The position numbers were made by a program, and so were the translations under genes. Shown here piece after piece: positions 1 through 7,629 of a stretch of DNA of 16,625 bases. The notes beneath the pieces were generated by a model. The model was not told the DNA's origin, ran no database searches, and saw only the letters and a list, made by a program, of their open reading frames with translations. The DNA is from AP-16 sp036395835. Lineage in GTDB: Bacteria > Pseudomonadota > Alphaproteobacteria > Rhizobiales > Xanthobacteraceae. The stretch covers positions 1 to 16,625 of the forward strand of contig DASWCW010000295.1 of NCBI GenBank assembly GCA_036395835.1. Direction: 5' to 3'. Numbering within the stretch: the first letter of the stretch is position 1; every line of letters begins with the position of its first letter.

Positions 1-419
1 TCATTGATGCGCTTGAAATGGTCGATGTCCATCACGATGGCGCAAAGACAATCGAGCGTCTCGCCGCGCCCGCAGACTTCCTGCGCGCTTTCGAAGAACG
101 CCCGGCGATTGAGCACGCCGGTGAGGGGATCCGTCAATGCCAGCCGCAGCAAATCCTGCTGCATATTGGCGAGACGCTCGGCCGAGCGCAGCCGGGCATA
201 GAGTTCCTCGGCGGCCGGCGGCTTCCCGATGAAATCGTCGGCACCGCTGTCGAGCGCTTCGATCAGCTTGTGCTGGTCGCGGTCGCAGGACATCAGGATG
301 ATATATTCGAGCGCTTCTCGGGCGCTGACGAACGTGCGCACCTCGTGGTTGCGCGTGGCGAGCAGGCGCGCGATGAATTTTAGCACCGTGCGGCTTGGGT
401 CGACGACGACGACACGCAT
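1..419 (-). CDS. Receiver-GGDEF response regulator / putative diguanylate cyclase, 3' part missing (window edge)
   Basis: The visible 139 residues begin MRVVVVDPSR. Residues 1-82 resemble a CheY-like receiver, including a late GADDFIGKP block with the conserved Lys (K66). Residues 94-139 are the start of a GGDEF domain: TDPLTGVLNRRAF, then MDIDHFKRIN just before the window ends, so the GGDEF signature itself lies outside. A full protein would be expected to make cyclic di-GMP from two GTP at the inner face of the cell. The receiver is abnormally short: helix 2 (SAREALEYI) runs straight into strand 4 (IILMS), so strand 3 with the phospho-accepting Asp and helix 3 are absent. The start is fixed by an in-frame TGA nine bases upstream; no clear ribosome binding site precedes the ATG. 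Because the active-site half is unseen, cyclase activity is inferred only from the family. Confidence 0.85.
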   Translation of the reverse strand, partial: MRVVVVDPSRTVLKFIARLLATRNHEVRTFVSAREALEYIILMSCDRDQHKLIEALDSGADDFIGKPPAAEELYARLRSAERLANMQQDLLRLALTDPLTGVLNRRAFFESAQEVCGRGETLDCLCAIVMDIDHFKRIN

Positions 420-629
420 GAGAAATCAGCACACGAGGTTGAGGCCAACGGCCGGCCCGCCGGGAACTCGGTATGCAGGACCCTAGCGCCGTGCCATTCC
501 CTCAGCGTTAATGCCGGACGCATTGCCGCCGGCATGCTTAAGCAGTGCCGCTGCAAACATTTCAAATTTTAGCGAATGCCGAGCTCGGATCGAGACCGCT
601 ACGCCTGGGCTGAGTCGATGGTCCGGCGA
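420..629. other. Gene-free gap with a 7-bp hairpin
   Basis: This 210-base gap lies between the ABC ATPase stop and the receiver-GGDEF start, both on the minus strand, so it must hold the 3' end of one transcript and probably the promoter of the next. The only clear structure is a perfect inverted repeat, ATGCCGG at 511-517 and CCGGCAT at 529-535, with an 11-base loop. No T-run follows on either strand, so it is not a standard intrinsic terminator. I see no convincing -35/-10 pair. Confidence 0.4.
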
Positions 630-1940
630 TCAGCTCGGATTCTCCAGGCTGAATACGCCGGCGTCTTCGTCGTAGGCGAATACTTCGGCGTAGCGCGCCC
701 AGGAAATAACGGCGCGCAACGTGTTTTCCGCCCGTTCCTCCGACATCGAATCCTCGAGCTCGTCGCGGAAGCGCGTCGCCGGGGCGCGGTGACTCGCGCG
801 CTCGTCGAGCACGCGCTTGATATGCGCGGCGAGCGGCACATAGGCGATCAGGTGCTGGGCGAACAGCCGCTTGCCTTCATCGAGATCGGCTCGCGCGAAA
901 CGCATGCCGGCTTCGGTGAGGCGGACATCGCCTTCGGCGACTTCGGCGAAGCGCAGCAGCTGCAGCGTCTCCAGAATCGGAAACAGGTCGTCGATCTCCA
1001 TCTGCAGCTTGGCGGCCAGAGGCGGGAGATCGGCGCGGCCGTTGTAGGGTTCCGCGGCCACCGTCTCAATCAGCCCGGCAAGCACATTGGGTGAAACGCG
1101 CGGCAACAACATGGCGATTCCGGTTCCGGGAAACACGCCATCGCGGGCCGACCTGCCTGTCGGCTTTTCGGTCATGCTGGCGTAGATATCGTCGACGAGC
1201 TGGCGGAAGACCGGATCGAGCCGGTTGCGCGGCTGCGGCAGGTCCACCTTGATGTCCGCGGCGACGCGGCCGGGGCTCGAGGAAAACACCAGGATGCGGT
1301 CGCACATGAGCACCGCCTCTTCGATATTGTGAGTCACCATCAGGATCGAGCGGATCGGCATGCGTCCCTCGCTCCACAGGTCGAGCAAATCGGTGCGCAG
1401 GGTCTCGGCAGTCAGCACATCGAGCGCGGAGAAGGGCTCGTCCATCAACAGCACCTTCGGGTGCACGACCAGCGCGCGGGCGAACCCGACACGCTGGCGC
1501 ATGCCGCCCGACAGCTCTTTGGGAAACGCGCTTTCGTAACCGTCAAGCCCGATGAGATCGATGGCGGCCAAGGCGCGCTTGTGGCGTTCCGCGGCGGGCA
1601 TCCCCTGCGCCTCGAGCCCGATTTCGACATTGTCGAGCACGGTGAGCCATGGAAACAGCGCGAAGGTCTGGAACACCATCGCAACCTGGCTGGCGGGCCC
1701 CCTCACCGGCTCGCCGTCGATCGCGACGATTCCGGCCGTCGGCGGCATCAGACCGGCGATGATGCGCAGCATGGTCGATTTGCCGCTGCCGGAGCGCCCG
1801 AGCAGCCCCACGATTTCCTTGTCCTGGAGCGTGAGATCGACGCCGTCGAGAATGAGCACGTTGCCCTCGCCCTGCCGATAGACGTGGCGCAAGCCTTCCA
1901 CCTGGACCAGCGGAGCGAGTGCTGACAGCGGGGCATCCAT
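630..1940 (-). CDS. ABC transporter ATP-binding protein, nitrate/sulfonate/taurine type, with AAA-associated C-terminal domain
   Basis: This 436-residue protein is the cytoplasmic ATPase of an ABC importer. The nucleotide-binding domain spans about residues 11-255: Walker A GRSGSGKST (48-56), Q-loop Gln91, signature LSGGMRQR (143-150), Walker B VLLMDEP (163-169) with Glu168, D-loop SALD (171-174) and switch His204. It resembles the NrtD/SsuB/TauB branch. About 150 further residues (roughly 280-432) resemble the AAA-associated C-terminal domain (PF09821 type) found on some of these ATPases; its role is not settled. The ATG is preceded by GAGGAG and lies 12 bases after the permease stop, so the two are surely co-transcribed. 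No binding-protein gene is adjacent, so the substrate cannot be named. Confidence is high for the family and low for the substrate. Confidence 0.93.
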   Translation of the reverse strand: MDAPLSALAPLVQVEGLRHVYRQGEGNVLILDGVDLTLQDKEIVGLLGRSGSGKSTMLRIIAGLMPPTAGIVAIDGEPVRGPASQVAMVFQTFALFPWLTVLDNVEIGLEAQGMPAAERHKRALAAIDLIGLDGYESAFPKELSGGMRQRVGFARALVVHPKVLLMDEPFSALDVLTAETLRTDLLDLWSEGRMPIRSILMVTHNIEEAVLMCDRILVFSSSPGRVAADIKVDLPQPRNRLDPVFRQLVDDIYASMTEKPTGRSARDGVFPGTGIAMLLPRVSPNVLAGLIETVAAEPYNGRADLPPLAAKLQMEIDDLFPILETLQLLRFAEVAEGDVRLTEAGMRFARADLDEGKRLFAQHLIAYVPLAAHIKRVLDERASHRAPATRFRDELEDSMSEERAENTLRAVISWARYAEVFAYDEDAGVFSLENPS

Positions 1941-1952
1941 TGCCGGCTCCTC

Positions 1953-3707
1953 TCAATCGAGGCGAGTGCGGCGTTCCGCGATCGTATACAGTCGCCGCCA
2001 GAGCAATCGGTTGAGCAGAACCACGAATACCGCCATCACCACGATCCCGAGCACGACGCGGGGATAGTCGCCCGCCTCGGTTGCGCCGGCAATGAAGGCG
2101 CCGAGCCCGGCCGCCTCGAGCTTGATGTCGCCCCAGTTCGCCACTTCGGCGATAATGCTCGCATTCCAGCAACCGCCCGACGCCGTGAGCGCACCGGTCA
2201 CGTAATAGGGCAAGATCCCCGGGAGGATCACCTTGCGCCACCATTGCCAGGAGCGCAGGCGGTACAATCTGGATACTTCCCGCAGGTCGGTCGGGAAGGC
2301 ACTGGCGCCGGCCAGGACATTGAACAGGATGTACCATTGCGTACCCAGCACCATGAGCGGGCTGAGCCAAATGTTGGGGTTGAGCCTCCATGCCACGATG
2401 GCGACGACGACCATCGGAAACAGCACGTTGGCGGGAAACGCCGCGAGGAATTGCGCCATCGGCTGCACCAGTTCCGCGGCCCAAGGGCGCAGCCCGATCC
2501 ATACCCCGATCGGAACCCAGATCAGGCTCGCGATCCCAATCAGCACGACAACCCGCGCGAGCGTCAGCAAGCCAAGTCCGACGGCGCCGACGACGTCGTC
2601 AGGACCGAGCGTCGTGCGCAGATAATCGATTGCCACCCAGCCCGAGTAGCTCGCGGCGGCAAGCAGGAGCACGACCCAAAGGATGTCCGAAGCTTTGCCG
2701 ACCCAACCCGGAATCGCTCGCTCTCGGCTGTCCCCGAATGCGGGAAAGCGCAGCCGAGCGAGCCCCGAAAAGACTCGCGCGATCGGCGTCAACATGCGGC
2801 GCAACAGGCGAGTGCGCCGGACGAGGTCGTAGACCCAAGATCTCGGCCGCTGCTGCGCCGCAGTCTGCTCGAAACGGAACTTGTCCGCCCAAGCCACGAT
2901 CGCCCGAAACAGCAGCTGGTCGTAGGCCAGGATCACGAGCGCCATGGCCGCCACTGCCATCGCCACCGCGGCGATATCCTTGCGATCGATGGCGATTGCG
3001 AGCCAGGACCCGATGCCGGGCAGCTTGATGCTGGTGCTGCCCACCGTGATCGCCTCGGAGGCGACCACGAAGAACCATCCGCCCGACATCGACATCATCG
3101 TGTTCCAGATCAGACCCGGGGCAGCGAATGGCGCTTCCAGCCGCCAGAAGCGCAGCCATGGCGACAGCCGAAAGTGCCGGCTCACCTCATCGAGATCTCT
3201 CGGGATCGTCCGCAGCGACTGATAGAAGCTGAAAGCCATGTTCCAGGCTTGCGCCGTGAACACCGCGAAGATCGCCGCGCATTCCGCGCCCAGCTGGCTG
3301 CCGGGGAAAAGCTCCATGAAGAATACGAAGGTGAAGGTCAGAAAGCCGAGCACCGGGACCGATTGAAGGACATCCAAGGCGGGAACGATGACCAGCTCGG
3401 CCTTGCGGCTCTTGGCCGCCAGGGTTGCGACCACGAACGTAAAGGCGAGCGATGCCAGGATGGCCGCAAACATCCTGAGCGTGGTGCGCAATGCATACTC
3501 GGGCAGCTTGACCGGATCGAGCGTCACCGGGGCGACATCGAGGCTCGCCAACGGAGCTTCCATCTCGCGCGCGCCGTGCGCCAGCGCGACGAAAGCCGCC
3601 GCGATGAACGCAAAGAGCACCAGATCGTAAAAATTCGGCAGCGCGCCTTTTTGGCCCAGACTGAGCGGCCAGGTGCGCACGGCCGCCGTCACCGAGCGGA
3701 TGTCCAT
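1953..3707 (-). CDS. ABC transporter permease with two fused transmembrane domains
   Basis: This 584-residue inner-membrane protein contains two BPD-type permease domains in one chain, so one polypeptide could replace the usual permease dimer. The first half has hydrophobic segments near 27-45, 79-97, 107-133, 141-160, 200-225 and 243-262. The second half has them near 341-361, 373-408, 420-440, 447-468, 500-522 and 551-568. Each half carries an EAA-like coupling loop, about 170-200 (DEVSRHFRLSPWLRFW) and 473-505 (REVSRLYRLRSWQWW, ending ILPGILP), which should dock on the ATPase encoded next. A charged linker (about 275-335, RRTRLLRR) joins the halves. The fusion looks like old tandem duplication: the halves share layout but have diverged. 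It is probably a nitrate/sulfonate-family importer by partner type; the substrate is unknown. Confidence 0.9.
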   Translation of the reverse strand: MDIRSVTAAVRTWPLSLGQKGALPNFYDLVLFAFIAAAFVALAHGAREMEAPLASLDVAPVTLDPVKLPEYALRTTLRMFAAILASLAFTFVVATLAAKSRKAELVIVPALDVLQSVPVLGFLTFTFVFFMELFPGSQLGAECAAIFAVFTAQAWNMAFSFYQSLRTIPRDLDEVSRHFRLSPWLRFWRLEAPFAAPGLIWNTMMSMSGGWFFVVASEAITVGSTSIKLPGIGSWLAIAIDRKDIAAVAMAVAAMALVILAYDQLLFRAIVAWADKFRFEQTAAQQRPRSWVYDLVRRTRLLRRMLTPIARVFSGLARLRFPAFGDSRERAIPGWVGKASDILWVVLLLAAASYSGWVAIDYLRTTLGPDDVVGAVGLGLLTLARVVVLIGIASLIWVPIGVWIGLRPWAAELVQPMAQFLAAFPANVLFPMVVVAIVAWRLNPNIWLSPLMVLGTQWYILFNVLAGASAFPTDLREVSRLYRLRSWQWWRKVILPGILPYYVTGALTASGGCWNASIIAEVANWGDIKLEAAGLGAFIAGATEAGDYPRVVLGIVVMAVFVVLLNRLLWRRLYTIAERRTRLD

Positions 3708-3855
3708 GGCTCATTCCATCCTGGCGTCAGCGCAGCCGACGCGCCGACTTGACCGGCAAATCAGGCCGCCAATGACGTACCGCTATCGCTGGAGCATCGA
3801 ACGCAGAGATAGGGCCGAAGCCGGGCCGGCAATCCGGTCCAAAATCTCCGCTCAG

Positions 3856-4515
3856 CTATTTTTCGCCGAGCGCCGCATCGAGCAGTCTGCGGCATTCGCC
3901 GAGCTCGAACATGGCTGCTTGAAGCCTGCGAATATCCTCGCGCGGAAGCTCGCTACCCGAACCGGCGGATTCGGCCGAGCGATGCGGCTCGCCGGGCTGG
4001 GCCATGGCTTTTGCCCGCGCAGCCCGACCGGGCACCGCCTCGCCCAGGTCGCTCGCACGCTCGAGGGAGGGCTCGATGCGCTGCGCATCGGCGGCATCGG
4101 CGACGTCAGGTTCATCGGTCGCACCGAGAATCGAAGGCCACAGACCCAGCAATCCCCGGCTGCCCTCTTGCGCGCCGGGAGCGGCAGCGGCCGTCTCATC
4201 GCCGCCATCTTCGTCCTCGGCGGTTCGCTTCGGCTGCGGCGCCCCGGTGTGCCAAACCGCCTGAACGAATTTGATGCCCTCGTCCTTGAGGATGCGTTGT
4301 ACCCCGCGGATCGTGTACCCCTCGCCGTAGAGCAGATGGCGAATTCCGCGCAGCAGGTCCACGTCGTCGGGCCGGTAATAGCGCCGGCCGCCGCCGCGCT
4401 TCATCGGCTTGATCTGGGCGAACCGGGTTTCCCAGAAGCGGAGCACATGCTGGGGAAGATCGAGCTCCTCCGCGACTTCGCTGATGGTGCGGAACGCGTC
4501 CGGCGCCTTTTCCAT
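3856..4515 (-). CDS. MerR-family transcriptional regulator
   Basis: This 219-residue protein has an N-terminal MerR winged helix-turn-helix at about residues 8-80: FRTISEVAEELDLPQHVLRF, then the GGRRYYRPDDVDLL wing and a GYTIRGVQRIL helix. Residues 96-190 are a low-complexity acidic, Ala- and Pro-rich linker, and a short predicted helix (PREDIRRLQAAMFELGECRR, 191-210) ends the protein, perhaps for dimerisation. It lacks the Cys pattern of metal-sensing MerR proteins. It follows ihfA by 19 bases with a good GAAGGAG ribosome binding site, so it is very likely co-transcribed with ihfA. This ihfA-merR pairing is common in Rhizobiales as I recall it. Its targets and ligand are unknown; it could be a constitutive regulator rather than an effector sensor. 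Confidence 0.88.
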   Translation of the reverse strand: MEKAPDAFRTISEVAEELDLPQHVLRFWETRFAQIKPMKRGGGRRYYRPDDVDLLRGIRHLLYGEGYTIRGVQRILKDEGIKFVQAVWHTGAPQPKRTAEDEDGGDETAAAAPGAQEGSRGLLGLWPSILGATDEPDVADAADAQRIEPSLERASDLGEAVPGRAARAKAMAQPGEPHRSAESAGSGSELPREDIRRLQAAMFELGECRRLLDAALGEK

Positions 4516-4534
4516 CGCGGCAGGCTCCTTCGTT

Positions 4535-4849
4535 CTAGGCCTTGTGGCCGCCGTCCGGCCCTGGATTGATGCGCTGCTTCAGGATTGCGGAAGGCTTGAA
4601 CACCATGACCCGGCGGGGGGAAATCGGCACTTCCTTGCCGGTCTTGGGATTGCGCCCGATTCTTTGACCCTTCTTGCGCACGACGAACGACCCGAACGAG
4701 GAAAGCTTCACGGTTTCTCCGCGTTCCAGGCAGTCGGTGATCTCCTTGAGCACCAGTTCGACCAGCATAGCGGATTCGGTGCGCGAGAGGCCTACTTTCT
4801 GGTAGACCGCCTCGCAGAGATCCGCGCGTGTCACAGTTTTCCCGGTCAT
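4535..4849 (-). CDS. ihfA: Integration host factor subunit alpha
   Basis: The protein is 104 residues, within the normal size for IHF-alpha. It is a DNA-bending nucleoid protein that pairs with IHF-beta (encoded elsewhere) and acts in transcription, replication and recombination. The HU/IHF fold is clear: an N-terminal helical dimer region (TVTRADLCEAVYQKVGLS), the VKLSSFGSF core (48-55), and the beta-arm GRNPKTGKEVPISPRR (65-80), whose proline-containing tip intercalates in the minor groove. The early TRADLCEAVY region favours the alpha over the beta subunit. The gene has its own likely promoter in the 85-base gap after fabH and is followed 19 bases later by the merR-family gene. The ATG is preceded by a purine-rich GGGGCGGA. 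Confidence 0.95.
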   Translation of the reverse strand: MTGKTVTRADLCEAVYQKVGLSRTESAMLVELVLKEITDCLERGETVKLSSFGSFVVRKKGQRIGRNPKTGKEVPISPRRVMVFKPSAILKQRINPGPDGGHKA

Positions 4850-4886
4850 CGTTCCGCCCCGCTCCGCGGCAAACCTATCCTTATGA

Positions 4887-4916
4887 ATTATCGACGATAT
4901 TCACACGCCCGGTCAA
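4887..4916 (-). promoter_or_regulatory. Sigma-70-like promoter for ihfA
   Basis: On the minus strand, TTGACC (4911-4916) and GATAAT (4887-4892) are separated by 18 bases, close to the TTGACA/TATAAT consensus. The -10 ends 37 bases upstream of the ihfA ATG, which leaves room for a short leader. It is the best promoter-like pair I see in the window and would let ihfA and the merR-family gene be expressed apart from plsX-fabH. Activity is inferred. Confidence 0.65.
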
Positions 4917-4934
4917 TGCTGCCCGGACGAGAGC

Positions 4935-5912
4935 TTACCAGCGCAGCAGCAAGGCGCCCCAAGTGAACCCGCCGCCCATCGCCTCGAGCAGGACGAGGTC
5001 GCCGTGCTTGATGCGTCCGTCCGCCCGAGCGACCGCGAGCGCGAGCGGGATCGAAGCTGCCGACGTGTTGCCGTGCCGGTCCACGGTGCTGACGATCTTT
5101 TTCGGGTCGATGCCGAGCTTGTGCGCCGAGCCGTCGATGATGCGCTGGTTGGCCTGATGCGGCACGAACCAGTCGATATCATCGACGCAATACCCGGTTT
5201 CGCGGAACGCCTCGGTGACCACGTCGGAGATCATCGCCACGGCGTGGCGAAACACCTCGCGTCCCTCCATGCGCAGGTGGCCGACGGTGCCGGTCGAGGA
5301 CGGACCGCCGTCGACATAGAGCTTCATCTTGTAGCGGCCGTCCGAGCGCAAGCGCGACGTCAGCACGCCGCGATCCTCGGTCGTGCCGGGCTGGTCCTGC
5401 GCCTCGAGCACCACGGCCCCGGCGCCGTCGCCGAACAGCACGCAGGTGGTGCGGTCGGTCCAGTCGAGGATTCGCGAGAATGTTTCCGCACCGATCACCA
5501 GCGCGCGCTTGAACTCCCGGGTCCGGAGCAGCCCGTCGGCCGTCGCGAGCCCGAACACGAACCCCGAGCAGACCGCTTGCAGATCGAATGCCGCGCCGCC
5601 GGTGATGCCGAGCCCTTCCTGCACCGATACCGCCGTGGCCGGAAATGTGTTGTCCGGCGTGGAGGTCGCCACTACGATCAAGTCGATGGATTGCGGATCG
5701 ATGCCCGCATCGGTGATCGCGCCGCGGGCGGCGGCGATCCCCAGATGCGAGGTGAACTCGCCGGGTGCGGCGACGTGGCGTTGACGAATGCCGGTGCGCT
5801 GCACGATCCATTCGTCGGAGGTGTCGACCATCCGCGCGAGATCGTCATTGTTGAGAATGCGCTTCGGCAGATAGGCACCGCAGCCGAGCACGACCGAACG
5901 CAGGACGCTCAC
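4935..5912 (-). CDS. fabH: Beta-ketoacyl-[acyl-carrier-protein] synthase III
   Basis: FabH starts fatty-acid synthesis by condensing acetyl-CoA (or another short acyl-CoA) with malonyl-ACP in the cytoplasm. The catalytic triad is complete: Cys115 in LQAVCSGF, His252 in VPHQANQR and Asn282 in HGNTSAAS. The C-terminus GGGFTWGALLLRW is typical. I start the protein at GTG (5910-5912), giving 325 residues, the normal length. This GTG overlaps the plsX stop by four bases (GTGA), which implies translational coupling. The same frame stays open far upstream inside plsX, but that extension is not FabH-like and is an antisense-free shadow of plsX. The gene shares a transcription unit with plsX, as in many bacteria. 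Confidence 0.96.
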   Translation of the reverse strand: MSVLRSVVLGCGAYLPKRILNNDDLARMVDTSDEWIVQRTGIRQRHVAAPGEFTSHLGIAAARGAITDAGIDPQSIDLIVVATSTPDNTFPATAVSVQEGLGITGGAAFDLQAVCSGFVFGLATADGLLRTREFKRALVIGAETFSRILDWTDRTTCVLFGDGAGAVVLEAQDQPGTTEDRGVLTSRLRSDGRYKMKLYVDGGPSSTGTVGHLRMEGREVFRHAVAMISDVVTEAFRETGYCVDDIDWFVPHQANQRIIDGSAHKLGIDPKKIVSTVDRHGNTSAASIPLALAVARADGRIKHGDLVLLEAMGGGFTWGALLLRW

Positions 5913-6967
5913 GAGGCGACCCCGCCGATCTTGATCGCCGGGTCGTCGGCGGCTTCCCGGCGCAGCGTCTGCTCGATTTTCGCGAGCAGCTCGTAGCGCG
6001 CGATGTCGTAGCCGAGATCGATCGCCGCAGCGAAGCCCTCGGCGTCGGTGCCGCCGTGGCTCTTGATGACGATGCCGTTGAGCCCGAGAAACACTCCCCC
6101 GTTGACCTTGCGCGGATCCATCTTCTCGTTGAGTGTGCGGAACGCCTGGCGCGCCAAGAAATAGCCGAGCCGAGTGCGCCATGTGCGGTTCATGGCGCTC
6201 CTGAGATATTCGGCGAATTGCCGGGCGGTGCCTTCGGCCGTCTTGAGCGCGATGTTGCCGGCGAAGCCCTCGGTGACGACCACGTCGGCCGTCCCGCCGG
6301 CGATGTCGGTGCCTTCGATGAAACCCACATAGTCGAGATTGTGCAGGTTTGCCTCGCGCAACAATCGGCCCGCCTCGCGCACTTGCTCGAGACCCTTGAC
6401 CTCCTCGACGCCGATGTTGAGCAGCCCCACGGTGGGCCGATCGAGCCCGAAGACGACACGCGCCATGGCGCTGCCCATCACCGCGAGGTCCACCAGATGC
6501 TGGGCGTCGGCGCCGATCGAAGCGCCCAGATCGAGCACGATGGATTCGCCTTTCAGGGTCGGCCACAACGCTGCGATCGCCGGGCGATCGATGCCTTCGA
6601 TGGTCTTGAGATTGAATTTGGCCATGAACATCAGTGCGCCGGTATTGCCGGCCGACACCGCTGCGTCGGCTTCGTGTTTCTTCACCGCGTCCAGCGCCAG
6701 CCACATCGACGACTTCCAGCGGCCGTACCGCAAAGCCTGGCTCGGCTTGTCGTCCATCTTGATCGCCACATCGGTGTGGATGACCCGCGCGGCGGCCCTC
6801 AGTGCCGGTCTGGCCTCCAGCAAAGGCTCGATCGCGGCGCGGTCGCCGAACAGCAGGAATTCAGTATCGGGGTGACGCTGCAGGGATATCTCGGCTCCCG
6901 GCACGACTACCGACGCGCCAACGTCGCCCCCCATGGCGTCGAGCGCGATACGGACCTTATGGGGCAT
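5909..6967 (-). CDS. plsX: Phosphate acyltransferase (acyl-ACP:phosphate)
   Basis: PlsX converts acyl-ACP and phosphate to acyl-phosphate, the donor used by the membrane enzyme PlsY in the first step of phospholipid synthesis. It is a peripheral protein. The 352-residue length matches the family. Conserved blocks are ALDAMGGD (8-15), SAGNTGA, VLDLGAS, LLNIGVEEVKG, VTEGFAGNIALK and GIVIKSHGG. The frame is open 35 codons further upstream, but MPHKVRIALDAMGGD is the family N-terminus and AGGG lies at a suitable distance before this ATG. It is followed by fabH with a four-base overlap. In many gammaproteobacteria rpmF lies between the yceD-like gene and plsX; here that gap (6968-7098) is only 131 bases and holds no gene. 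Confidence 0.96.
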   Translation of the reverse strand: MPHKVRIALDAMGGDVGASVVVPGAEISLQRHPDTEFLLFGDRAAIEPLLEARPALRAAARVIHTDVAIKMDDKPSQALRYGRWKSSMWLALDAVKKHEADAAVSAGNTGALMFMAKFNLKTIEGIDRPAIAALWPTLKGESIVLDLGASIGADAQHLVDLAVMGSAMARVVFGLDRPTVGLLNIGVEEVKGLEQVREAGRLLREANLHNLDYVGFIEGTDIAGGTADVVVTEGFAGNIALKTAEGTARQFAEYLRSAMNRTWRTRLGYFLARQAFRTLNEKMDPRKVNGGVFLGLNGIVIKSHGGTDAEGFAAAIDLGYDIARYELLAKIEQTLRREAADDPAIKIGGVAS

Positions 6968-7098
6968 GGATCGACCCTGGCAGCACCCTTCTACGCGCCG
7001 GAATTGTGGTTTTCGGAGCAGCCCGGCGACAAACCCGGTGGACAATAGCGTGTCGGCCAAAGGACACAACACACTTGTCGGACTCCGAGAGGAACCGA

Positions 7099-7629
7099 CT
7101 AACGCCCGGATCCGCCATCGTTTTTCTTGAGAGCCGCGAGCGCCGCAAACGGCGTCGCGTCCTGATCCGCGCTGCGCGGCGGCTCGAACACGGCACCCGG
7201 CTTGCGCGGATACGGATCGATGGCCAGGATGAGGAACTCGGTCGCAATCGCGCCCAGATCGACCATGCCGTCGATGATCGGCTCGGGAGGATCGTCGACC
7301 TCGGCGGGAAGTTCCGCCGCACTCGTTTGCGCGCCGGCGGGTGCGAACATGAGATCGACCGGCTCGATCACCTCGTTGAAGATCGGTTCAAGGGTGACGA
7401 CGCAGGTCTGCCGCACGGTCGCGGAGACCCTGCCGACGACGTGCAGAGCGCTTCGGCCGTGCCGGCTGAGCTCGAACGTAGCGTCGAGCTGCTTCAATCC
7501 GTTCACTCCCGCGGCTTCGGCGACGGCGGTGCAGATCGACGCATCGGCCGAGAGCTCGAAGCTACGGCCGGTCTCGGGAACATCCTGCACCCGAACGGGC
7601 ACGCTCCAAGGGTGCTCAGTTCTGGCCAT
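7099..7629 (-). CDS. DUF177 (YceD-like) protein
   Basis: This 176-residue protein belongs to the DUF177/YceD family, which has been linked to accumulation of 23S rRNA and occurs beside rpmF and/or plsX in many bacteria. Its role here is assigned by family and position, not by a known reaction. Visible features are a beta-rich middle part, the RQTCVVTLEPI segment (74-83) typical of the family, and an acidic C-terminal half with DLGAIATEFLILAIDPYPRKPG (125-145). The end is low complexity (FAALAALKKNDGGSG). I place the start at MARTEHPWSVPV, preceded by AGGA; the frame continues 55 codons upstream, but that part is basic, unlike the family, and overlaps the hairpin region. It is 131 bases before plsX and transcribed in the same direction. 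Confidence 0.87.
   Translation of the reverse strand: MARTEHPWSVPVRVQDVPETGRSFELSADASICTAVAEAAGVNGLKQLDATFELSRHGRSALHVVGRVSATVRQTCVVTLEPIFNEVIEPVDLMFAPAGAQTSAAELPAEVDDPPEPIIDGMVDLGAIATEFLILAIDPYPRKPGAVFEPPRSADQDATPFAALAALKKNDGGSGR

Noticed and set aside
2244..3752. Open plus-strand frame of about 500 codons opposite the permease
   Set aside because: It is antisense to a clear membrane protein, is Arg/His/Asp-rich without any family motif, and is typical of high-GC shadow frames.
5913..6704. N-terminal extension of fabH into plsX
   Set aside because: The frame is open but the sequence is Arg-rich shadow of plsX; the FabH N-terminus begins at the GTG overlapping the plsX stop.
7020..7070. Promoter for plsX (TTGTGT-16-TATTGT, minus strand)
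   Set aside because: Only weak agreement with consensus at the -35; chance match is likely.
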